From contig CAJNDS010001387.1 of the NCBI GenBank assembly GCA_905221605.1, forward strand, positions 1 through 20,447: a stretch of 20,447 nt of DNA. Reading direction: 5' to 3'. The notes beneath the pieces were generated by a model, which was not told the origin of the DNA, searched no databases, and worked only from the letters and a program-made list of their open reading frames with translations. Of the stretch, positions 8,481 to 16,452 are shown piece after piece (the first letter of the stretch is position 1; the number at the start of each line of letters is the position of its first letter). The translations under genes and the position numbers were made by a program. The DNA comes from Symbiodinium natans (lineage: Eukaryota > Sar > Dinophyceae > Suessiales > Symbiodiniaceae).

Positions 8481-8512
8481 CATTAAGGTTTATAATTTTA
8501 TGGTAGGAGAGG
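8481..8512 (+). other. Module end box, copy B
   Basis: CATTAAGGTTTATAATTTTA followed by TGGTAGGAGAGG, then TTTAGGG. It has the same position and layout as the boxes at 851 and 9721. Confidence 0.75.
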
Positions 8513-8617
8513 TTTAGGGTTTAGGGTTTAGGGTTTAGGGTTTAGGGTTTAGGGTTTAGGGTTTAGGGTTTAGGGTTTAGGGTTTAGGGTTTAGGGTTTA
8601 GGGTTTAGGGTTTAGGG
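8513..8617 (+). repeat. Interstitial TTTAGGG array, block 7
   Basis: Fifteen regular TTTAGGG units between the end box of module B and the junction box of module C. Confidence 0.97.
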
Positions 8618-8725
8618 TTCAGCATCTCAAGTTCGAGCATTTACTAGGCCAGCAGTGTGTTCAGGCAACGGGAAAAAACCCACCCGCCCAAAGAATCCCA
8701 TAACATTAAGAAAATAAAAGGTTTT
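8618..8725 (+). other. Subtelomeric junction box, copy 4
   Basis: TTCAGCATCTCAAGTTCGAG after telomere repeats is almost identical to box 1 at its start. It is followed by AAAAAACCCACCCGCCCA near 8674 and ATCCCATAACATTAAG near 8695, like boxes 3 and 5. It combines features of both groups. Confidence 0.85.
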
Positions 8726-9097
8726 CTTCCTACTCCAAAGAGTTTTACCTACCCGAGTCAGACACGTTTTCAACAACATTAGGAAAAATATCCAACCTCC
8801 TTCTTCTCTAGGCACGTGGTCAACAGAATGGATTTGTTAACCACATGTTTCTGTTTCGAGCGGACAAGAAAACCAAACGTGGTCAACAGAATGGATCTGT
8901 TTATCAGATTTGGAAGCCATCTTGAGTTTCTTGAATCGATTGAGGGGCTTCAGGGGCCTCAAAAACAGGCGCGGTCATTCGGGAACTTATTCTTTGGAAG
9001 CCATCTTGAGTCTCTTGACTCTTTTGAGGGGCTTCAAGGGCCTCAAAAACAGGCGCGGTCATTCAGAAACTTATTCTTTGAAAGCCATCTTTGATCC
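8726..9097 (+). repeat. Short tandem duplications of 63 bp and 84 bp
   Basis: CGTGGTCAACAGAATGGAT occurs at 8815 and 8878 (offset 63). GGAAGCCATCTTGAGT starts at about 8912 and 8996, with a third partial copy at about 9080 (offset 84). The 84-bp unit gives a short open frame of two repeats. It has no recognisable motif and is not called as a gene. 8726-8810 is unremarkable AT-rich sequence. Confidence 0.8.
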
Positions 9098-9264
9098 AGT
9101 CGAGGGGGTGGGGGAGGGGGGTGGAGGGGGGTGGGGGTGGGGGGGGTGGGGGTGGGGGGGGTGGGGGTGGGTGGGGGGGGGGGGGGCGTGGGGGTGGAGG
9201 GTGGGGGGGGGGGGGTGGGGGGGGGGGGGGAGGGGGGGTGGGGGGAGGGGTGGGGGTGGGGGGG
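9098..9264 (+). repeat. G-rich tract (GGGGGTGG type)
   Basis: About 165 bases of G runs broken by single T or A. It resembles the tract at 4073-4408 but is T-interrupted, not A-interrupted. G-quadruplex potential is high. Homopolymer lengths are uncertain. Confidence 0.92.
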
Positions 9265-9267
9265 CCC

Positions 9268-9720
9268 AATTATATGACCTTGCCCGCTAAATATAGGACC
9301 TTGCCCGCTAAATATAGGACCTTGCCCGCTAAATATAGGACCTTGCCCGCTAAATATATGACCTTGCCCGCTAAATATATGACCTTGCCCGCTAAATATA
9401 TGACCTTGCCCGCTAAATATATGACCTGGCCCGGGCCATATATTTAGCGGGCAAGGTCATATATTTAGCGGGCAAGGTCATATATTTAGCGGGCAAGGTC
9501 ATATATTTAGCGGGCAAGGTCATATATTTAGTGGGCAAGGTCGCCCTTTAGCGGGCAAGGTCATATATTTAGTGGGCAAGGTCATTTTTTAGCCAATGGA
9601 CCTTGCCCACTAAATATATGACCTTGCCCGCTAAATATATGACCTTGCCCACTAAATATATGACCTTGCCCGCTACATATAGGACCTTGCCCGCTAAATA
9701 TATGACCTTGCCCGCAAAGT
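9268..9720. repeat. 21-bp satellite of module C, forward-inverted-forward
   Basis: Unit core GACCTTGCCCGCTAAATATA, period 21. There are seven forward copies (about 9272-9420), seven inverted copies (about 9436-9585) and six forward copies (about 9599-9718). The first turn is the GC palindrome GGCCCGGGCC at 9428. The unit contains TAA, so it is not open in all frames, unlike modules A and B. Confidence 0.95.
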
Positions 9721-9752
9721 CATTAACATTTATATTATATATGAAAGAGTGG
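9721..9752 (+). other. Module end box, copy C
   Basis: CATTAACATTTATATTATAT followed by ATGAAAGAGTGG, then TTTAGGG. It shares CATTA, an AT-rich middle and a GAG-rich end with the other copies. Confidence 0.75.
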
Positions 9753-10075
9753 TTTAGGGTTTAGGGTTTAGGGTTTAGGGTTTAGGGTTTAGGGTTTAGG
9801 GTTTAGGGTTTAGGGTTTAGGGTTTAGGGTTTAGGGTTTAGGGTTTAGGGTTTAGGGTTTAGGGTTTTGGGTTTAGGGGTTTGGGTTTAGGGTTTAGGGT
9901 TTAGGGTTTAGGGTTTAGGGTTTAGGGTTTAGGGTTTAGGGGTTAGGGGTTAGGGGTTAGGGGTTTGGGGTTTGGGGTTTGGGGTTTGGGGTTTAGGGTT
10001 TAGGGTTTAGGGTTTAGGGTTTAGGGTTTAGGGTTTAGGGGTTAGGGGTTAGGGGTTAGGGTTTAGGGTTTAGGG
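9753..10075 (+). repeat. Interstitial TTTAGGG array, block 8, with variant blocks
   Basis: Mostly TTTAGGG, with clustered variants: TTTTGGG and TTTAGGGG near 9863-9885, three or more TTAGGGG at about 9942-9963, four TTTGGGG at about 9964-9991, and three TTAGGGG at about 10,041-10,060. Same-type variants sit next to each other, which points to local duplication and not scattered mutation. Confidence 0.97.
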
Positions 10076-10185
10076 TTCAGCAGCTCTGGGTCGAGCAATC
10101 TCTAGTAGAGCCGCTGTTTGGGCTCTTGAAAAAAACCCACCCACCCAGAGAATCCCAAAACATTAAGAAATAAAAGGTTCACATT
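10076..10185 (+). other. Subtelomeric junction box, copy 5
   Basis: TTCAGCAGCTCTGGGTCGAG after telomere repeats, then GAAAAAAACCCACCCACCCA near 10,127 and AATCCCAAAACATTAAG near 10,150. This is the only junction box with no end box further right. The downstream region changes to unrelated satellites. Confidence 0.82.
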
Positions 10186-10693
10186 TTTCATCAGCAAGCC
10201 CTGTCCTCCGACCTCATTTGTTCTTTCTGCTCGTGTTCTTTGTCATTCTGCCTGGTTTCCATTCTGCTCGTGCGCGTTTCTTTCTGCTCGTATTCATTCT
10301 GCTCGTAGTGTGTCCCTCCCTTCGTGCTCGAAGGGTTTGATGAGGGGTCTACAGGTTTGTCGTACGCCCTCCCTTCGTGCTCTTAGGGTTTGTCGTATGT
10401 CGCCTCCCTTCATGCTCGTCGGCTTTGTCGTATGTCCCTCTTCGTCTGCTTGCAAAGAACCCCAAAAATTAAGAAACTGAGGTTTTGTTTTTAGAGGTTT
10501 CTCGACCCCTCCCTTCGTGCTCCTAGGGTTTGTCGCATGTCCCCTCCCTTCGTGCTCGTAGGGTTCGATGAAAGGTCTACAGGTTTTCTCTCTTCGTGCT
10601 TTTAGGGTTTGTCGTATGTCCCCTCCCTTCGTGCTCGTCGGCCGAAATCGCCCGAATATTGGGGGGCAGTTTGGCCGAAATCGCCCGAAGGTT
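10186..10693. repeat. Degenerate TGCTCG / TTTGTCGTATGTCC repeat region
   Basis: Scattered copies of TTCTGCTCGT (10,225-10,305) pass into five or six imperfect units containing CCTCCCTTCGTGCTCGTAGG and GTTTGTCGTATGTCC (10,310-10,640). Unit spacing is irregular. It ends with a duplicated GGCCGAAATCGCCCGAA (10,642 and 10,672). No gene was found. Confidence 0.7.
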
Positions 10694-10780
10694 TGAATAA
10701 ATAAATAAATAAATATGTAAAAAAATATAAATATAAATAAATAAATATAAATAAATATATATATATATATATATATGTAT
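10694..10780 (+). repeat. AT-rich microsatellite (AAAT)n / (TATA)n
   Basis: AATA repeats followed by about twelve TA dinucleotides. It separates the degenerate repeats from the 140-bp satellite. Confidence 0.95.
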
Positions 10781-10796
10781 ATGATAACTTCAGCTA

Positions 10797-13700
10797 CTGC
10801 GACCTTAGCTTCTCCGGAGCCGCTCCGGGGCCGTTCCGGGGCTGGAAGCCGGCAAAAGAGAACCTTGCGCCCGAGTTTGCTGTGTATTACAGGGGATCTG
10901 GGCCGCCAAAAAAGAACCCGGAAGTTTTCCGAAAAAGTTTTCCGAAAAACGGCGACCTTAGCTTCTCCGGAGCAGCTCCGGGGCCGTTTCGGGCCTGGAA
11001 GCCGGCAAAAGAGTACTTCGCGCCCGAGTTTGCTGTGTATTACAGGGGATCTGGGCCGCCAAAAAAGAACCCGGAAGTTTCCGAAAAACGGCGACCTTAG
11101 CTTCTCCGGAGCCGCTCCGGAGCCGTTTCGGGCCTGGAAGCCGGCAAAAGAGTACTTCGCGCTCGAGTTTGCTGTGTATTACAGGGGATCTGGGCCACCA
11201 AAAAAGAACCCGGAAGTTTTCCGAAAAACGGCAACCTTAGCTTCTCCGGAGCCGCTCCGGGGCCGTTTCGGGCCTGGAAGCAACCAAAAGAGTACTTCGC
11301 GCCCGAGTTTGCTGTGTGTTACAGGGGATCTGGGCCGCCAAAAAAGAACCCGGAAGTTTTGCGAAAAACGGCGACCTTAGCTTCTCCGGAGCCGCTCCGG
11401 GGCCGTTTCGGGTCTGGAAGCAACCAAAAGAGTACTTTGCGCCCGAGTTTGCTGTGTATTACAGGGGATCTGGGCCGCCAAAAAAGAACCCGGAAGTTTT
11501 CCGAAAAACGGCGACCTTAGCTTCTCCGGAGCCGCTCCGGGGCCGTTTCGGGCCTGGAAGCAACCAAAAGAGTACTTTGCGCCCGAGTTTGCTGTGTATT
11601 CCAGGGGATCTGGGCCGCCAAAAAAGAACCCGGAAGTTTTCCGGAAAACGGCGACCTTAGCTTCTCCGGAGCCGCTCCGGGGCCGTTTCGGGCCTGGAAG
11701 CAACCAAAAGAGTACTTTGCGCCCGAGTTTGCTGTGTATTACAGGGGATCTGGGCCGCCAAAAAAGAACCCGGAAGTTTTCAGAAAAACGGCGACCTTAG
11801 CTTCTCCGGAGCCGCTCCGGGGCCGTTTCGGGCCTGGAAGCAAATAAAAGAGTACTTTGCGCCCGAGTTTGCTGTGTATTACAGGGGATCTGGGCCGCCA
11901 AAAAAGAACCCGGAAGTTTTCCGGAAAACGGCGACCTTAGCTTCTCCGGAGCCGCTCCGGGGCCGTTTCGGGCCTGGAAGCAACCAAAAGAGTACTTTGC
12001 GCCCGAGTTTGCTGTGTATTACAGGGGATCTGGGCCGCCAAAAAAGAACCCGGAAGTTTTCCGAAAAACGGCGACCTTAGCTTCTCCGGAGCCGCTCCGG
12101 GGCCGTTTCGGGCCTGGAAGCAACCAAAAGAGAACTTTGCGCCCGAGTTTGCTGTGTATTACAGGGGATCTGGGCCGCCAAAAAAGAACCCGGAAGTTTT
12201 CCGAAAAACGGGGACCTTAGCTTCTCCGGAGCCGCTCCGGGGCCGTTTCGGGCCTGGAAGCAACCAAAAGAGTACTTTGCGCCCGAGTTTGCTGTGTATT
12301 ACAGGGGATCTGGGCCGCCAAAAGAACCCGGAAGTTTTCCGAAAAACGGCGACCTTAGCTTCTCCGGAGCCGCTCCGGGGCCGTTTCGGGCCTGGAAGCA
12401 ACCAAAAGGATAACTTTGCGCCCGAGTTTGCTGTGTATTACAGGGGATCTGGGCCGCCAAAAAAGAACCCGGAAGTTTTCCGAAAAACGGCGACCTTAGC
12501 TTCTCCGGAGCCGCTCCGGGGCCGTTTCGGGCCGTTTCGGGCCTGAAAGCAACCAAAAGAGTACTTTGCGCCCGAGTTTGCTGTGTATTACAGGGGATCT
12601 GGGCCGCCAAAAAAGAACCCGGAAGTTTTCCGAAAAACGGCGACCTTAGCTTCCCCGGAGCCGCTCCGGGGCCGTTTCGGGCCTGGAAGCAACCAAAAGA
12701 GTACTTTGCGCCCGAGTTTGCTGTGTATTACAGGGGATCTGGGCCGCCAAAAAAGAACCCGGAAGTTTTCCGAAAAACAGCGACCTTAGCTTCTCCGGAG
12801 CCGCTCCGGGGCCGTTTCGGGCCTGGAAGCAACCAAAAGAGTACTTCGCGCCCGAGTTTGCTGTGTATTACAGGGGATCTGGGCCGCCAAAAAAGAACCC
12901 GGAAGTTTTCCGAAAAACGGCAACCTTAGCTTCTCCGGAGCCGCTCCGGGGCCGTTTCGGGCCTGGAAGCAACCAAAAGAGTACTTTGCGCCCGAGTTTG
13001 CTGTGTATTACAGGGGATCTGGGCCGCCAAAAAAGAACCCGGAAGTTTTCCGAAAAACGGCGACCTTGGCTTCTCCGGAGCCGCTCCGGGGCCGTTTCGG
13101 GCTTGGAAGCAACCAAAAGAGTACTTTGCGCCCGAGTTTGCTGTGTATTACAGGGGATCTGGGCCGCCAAAAAAGAATCCGGAAGTTTTCCGAAAAACGG
13201 CGACCTTAGCTTCTCCGGAGCCGCTCCGGGGCCGTTTCGGGCTTGGAAGCAACCAAAAGAGTACTTTGCGCCCGAGTTTGCTGTGTATTACAGGGGATCT
13301 GGGCCGCCAAAAAAGAACCCGGAAGTTTTCCGAAAACGGCGACCTTAAGCTCTCCGGAGACCGCTCCGGGGCGGTTCGGTCCTGGAATCAAAACCAAAAG
13401 AGAACTTTGCCCGGTTTGCTGTTTATTACAGGGGATCTGGCCGTCCAAAAATAACCCGAAAGTTTTTCCGAAAACGCGACCTTAGCTTCTCCGAAGCCGA
13501 CTCCGGCGGCCGTATTCGCGACCTGGAACAGCAACCAAAGATACTTGCGCCCGAGTTTTGCTGGTAATTCCGGGAGGATCTGGGCCTCACAAAAAAGAAC
13601 CCGGAAGTTTTCCGAAAAACGGCGACCTTAGCTTCTCCGGAGCCGCTCTGGGGCCGTTTCGGGCCTGGAAGCAACCAAAAGAGTACTTTGCGCCCGAGTT

Positions 13701-15425
13701 TGCTGTGTATTACAGGGGATCTGGGCCGCCAAAAAAGAACCCGGAAGTTTTCCGAAAAACGGCGACCTTAGCTTCTCCGGAGCCGCTCCGGGGCCGTTTC
13801 GGGCCTGGAAGCAACCAAAAGAGTACTTCGCGCCCGAGTTTGCTGTGTATTACAGGGGATCTGGGCCGCCAAAAAAGAACCCTGAAGTTTTCCGAAAAAC
13901 GGCGACCTTAGCTTCTCCGGAGCCGCTCCGGGGCCGTTTCGGGCCTGGAAGCAACCAAAAGAGTACTTTGCGCCCGAGTTTGCTGTGTATTACAGGGGAT
14001 CTGGGCCGCCAAAAAAGAACCCGGAAGTTTTCCGAAAAACGGCGACCTTAGCTTCTCCGGAGCCGCTCCGGGGCCGTTTCGGGCCTGGAAGCCGGCAAAA
14101 GAGTACTTTGCGCCCGAGTTTGCTGTGTATTACAGGGGATCTGGGCCGCCAAAAAAGAACCCGGAAGTTTTCCGAAAAACGGCGACCTTAGCTTCTCCGG
14201 AGCCGCCCCGGGGCCGTTTCGGGCCTGGAAGCAACCAAAAGAGTACTTTGCGTCCGAGTTTGCTGTGTATTACAGGGGATCTGGGCCGCCAAAAAAGAAC
14301 CCGGAAGTTTTCCGAAAAACGGCGACCTTAGCTTCTCCGGAGCCGCTCCGGGGCCGTTCCGGCCCTGGAAGCCGGCAAAAGAGTACCTTGCGCCCGAGTT
14401 TGCTGTGCATTACAGGGGATCTGGGCCGCCAAAAGAGAACCCGGAAGTTTTCCGAAAAACTGCCACCTTAGCTTCTCCGAACCCGCTCCGGGGCCGTTTC
14501 GGGCCTGGAAGCCGGCAAAAGAGTACTTTGCGCCCGAGTTTGCTGTGTATTACAGGGGATCTGGGCCGCCAAAAAAGAACCCGGAAGTTTCCGAAAATCT
14601 GCGAGCTTAGCTTCTCCGGAGCCGCTCCGGGGCCGTTCCGGGCCTGGAAGCCGGCAAAAGAGTACCTTGCGCCCGAGTTTGCTGTGTATCACAGGGGATC
14701 TGGGCCGCCAAAAAAGAACCCGGAAGCTTTCCGAAAAACTGCGGCCTTAGCTTCTCCGAACCCGCTCCGGGGCCGTTCCGGGCCTGGAAGCCGGCAAAAG
14801 AGTACCTTGCGCCCGAGTTTGCTGTGTATTACAGGGGATCTGGGCCGCCAAAAAAGAACCCGGAAGTTTTCCGAAAAACTGCGACCTTAGCTTCTCCGGA
14901 GCCGCTCCGGGGCCGTTCCGGGCCTGGAAGCCGGCAGAAGAGAACCTTGCGCCCGAGTTTGCTGTGTATTACAGGGGATCTGGGCCGCCGAAAGAGAACC
15001 CGGAAGTTTTCCGAAAACTGCGACCTTAGCTACTCCGGAGCCGCTCCGGGGCCGTTTGGGCCTGGAAGCCGGCAGAGAAGAACCTTGCGCCCGAATTTGC
15101 TGTGTATTACAGGGGATCTGGGCCGCCAAAAAAGAACCCGGCAGTTTTCCGAAAATCTGCGAGCTTAGCTTCTCCGGAGCCGCTCCGGGGCCGTTCCGGG
15201 CCTGGAAGCCGGCAAAAGAGTACCTTGCGCCCGAGTTTGCTGTGTATTACAGGGGATCTGGGCCGCCAAAAAAGAACCCGGAAGTTTTCCGAAAATCTGC
15301 GACCTTAGCTTCTCCGGAGCCGCTCCGGGGCCGTTCCGGGCCTGGAAGCCGGCAAAAGAGTACCTTGCGCCCGAGTTTGCTGTGTATTACAGGGGATCTG
15401 GGCCGCCAAAAAAGAACCCGGAAGT
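10797..15425 (+). repeat. 140-bp satellite array, 33 units
   Basis: Units start at CGACCTTAGCTTCTCCGG and contain CTCCGGAGCCGCTCCGGGG, GTTTGCTGTGTATTACAGGG and AAAGAACCCGGAAGTTTTCC. I counted 33 starts between 10,800 and 15,300, mostly exactly 140 apart. Edge units (1-3, 24, 26-33) carry GAAGCCGGCAAAAG. The core units carry GAAGCAACCAAAAG, except unit 9, which has GCAAATAAAAG. Unit 1 has an internal duplication of GTTTTCCGAAAAA. Two units (13,330-13,575) are heavily degraded by small indels. The period is not a multiple of three, so frames rotate and the many 68-aa frames are artefacts. Confidence 0.97.
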
Positions 15426-15433
15426 TTCGGATC

Positions 15434-15486
15434 TTCTGCCGGCTTCCAGGCCCGGAGCGGCCCCGGAGCGGCTCCGGAGAAGCTAC
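15434..15486 (-). repeat. Inverted partial copy of the 140-bp unit at the array end
   Basis: CTGCCGGCTTCCAGGCCCGG followed by CGGCCCCGGAGCGGCTCCGG and AGAAGCT is the reverse complement of the first 50 bases of the unit. With the last forward unit it can form a long hairpin. It matches the edge (GCCGGC) variant of the satellite. Confidence 0.9.
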
Positions 15487-15596
15487 GGGCCTCTAATGTC
15501 TGCGACATCTGCGGTTGCTTCACGCTCGGCGAAAGCAACAAAGCATTGCCGGGCAACAACACACAGCACATCCACAGGTGTATTCTAAAGAAGCCA
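15483..15596 (+). pseudogene. Zinc-finger-like coding fragment
   Basis: The frame through TGC at 15,501 reads ASNVCDICGCFTLGE, then NNTQHIHRCILKKP. Cysteines at 15,501 and 15,510 (C-x2-C), histidines at 15,567 and 15,573 and a cysteine at 15,579 give C-x2-C-x18-H-x3-C. UBZ4-type ubiquitin-binding fingers (as in RAD18) use C-x2-C, about 11 residues, then H-x3-C, so this would be a version with a longer loop. There is no ATG in a plausible place and the frame enters from the inverted satellite. It runs on into a 69-bp tandem repeat. It may be an exon or a captured gene piece. The UBZ4 reading is weak inference, and chance cannot be excluded for so short a motif. Confidence 0.3.
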
Positions 15597-15605
15597 CGCG
15601 CGTTG

Positions 15606-15850
15606 CGAGTGAAAATGTATGATTCCAAGTCTTGCTTATCGGGGGGTTATGTGCTTGGAAGGGGCGAGACATTACGAGTGAAAATGCATGATTCCAGGTT
15701 TTGCTTATCGGGGGGTGATGTGCTTGGAAGGGGCGAGGCGTTACAGTGAAAATGTATGATTCCAGGTCTTGCTTATCGGGGGGTGATGTGCTTGGAAGGG
15801 GCGAGGGGTTACGAGTGAAAATGCACGATTCCAGGTCTGGCTTATCCAAG
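15606..15850 (+). repeat. 68/69-bp tandem repeat, four copies
   Basis: Unit includes GAGTGAAAATG, GATTCCAGGTCTTGCTTATC, GGGGGGTGATGTGCTTGGAA and GGGGCGAG. Copies start at about 15,606, 15,675, 15,744 and 15,812. The fourth is truncated in CTTATCC. The first two copies keep the frame of the upstream zinc-finger-like fragment and the later ones shift. Confidence 0.93.
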
Positions 15851-16452
15851 AACGTAGAGCCATTGCACATCAATTAAGACTAGAAGTGTATCAAGCGAGA
15901 CTACAAGTCAAGTAGGAGCCCCTTGCTGTCTGCATCCATTCTCGTGACAGAACATGACTTTTGGCTTCAGCTGAAAGCCATGTCATATAGTGTTGCATCG
16001 CATGCACTTCTAATTCTGTCTACCAGGTCAAAGATGGACTTCGGCATCCGAATCTCTCCAAATCGTCGAAGCCTCAGGACACGAGATCATGCCAGCATCA
16101 TGCTGCCCCAGCGCCTTAGTTTGAGCGCGCCCTGCATGCAATCAACAGCCGGCGATTCGCAATACCGGATGCCTTCAAACCTTTGAAGCCGTAAGCCTGA
16201 GGCACTGAAACCCAAAACCCTAACCCCTGAGACTCCCAGCAATCCAGTCAAAGTTCTACAGGTGCTAGTCGCATGTCCTATATCGCCACGAATGCTGTCA
16301 GGTAACACGATGTGCACGATGTCAAGCATTGCCGGGAGCCAAGCTATATGGGTTGACTTGTTATGACCTGGAACATGAGCTCAGTCGATTTCCAAACAAC
16401 GCCAGTTGCCGGAGCAAAATTTCTTAGCTGATGTCACCTTAGCATCGAAACA
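15851..16452. other. Unique region upstream of the genes, nothing recognised
   Basis: Sequence of mixed composition with short frames on both strands and no convincing motif. A small patch near 16,200-16,230 (CACTGAAACCCAAAACCCTA) resembles the 80-bp satellite of module B. The promoter of the downstream gene would lie here, but no TATA-like or other element can be supported. Confidence 0.5.

Larger units (their letters stand above)
4906..8512 (+). other. Telomere-flanked module B
   Basis: Bounded by a junction box and an end box between TTTAGGG arrays. In order it holds the junction box, a diverged 267-bp duplication, an 80-bp higher-order satellite with CCCTAAAC motifs, a short GTTTAGGGTCTCAA repeat, a 21-bp satellite with an inverted block, and the end box. 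It has the same plan as module A with different satellite sequences. No gene and no transposition enzyme is seen. Confidence 0.65.
8618..9752 (+). other. Telomere-flanked module C
   Basis: Shares both boxes with modules A, A' and B. In order it holds the junction box, short tandem duplications of 63 and 84 bp, a G/T/A-poor-C tract, a 21-bp satellite arranged forward-inverted-forward, and the end box. It is the most compact + strand module with clearly different middle content. No gene is recognised. Confidence 0.65.

Noticed and set aside
8053-9720. CRISPR array
   Set aside because: Units are contiguous 21-bp repeats with no unique spacers, and the context is eukaryotic telomere DNA.
77-9752. 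Retrotransposon or DNA transposon with its own enzyme in the modules
   Set aside because: No reverse transcriptase, integrase, transposase or helicase motifs are visible in any frame of the modules, and target-site duplications cannot be judged inside TTTAGGG repeats.
10775-15496. Series of frames of about 68 residues repeated every 140 bases
   Set aside because: The period is not a multiple of three, frames rotate and each is closed in the next unit; this is a satellite, not a gene family.
15923-16329. Short overlapping frames of about 80-87 residues on both strands
   Set aside because: No motif or repeat supports either strand; length is within chance for this composition.
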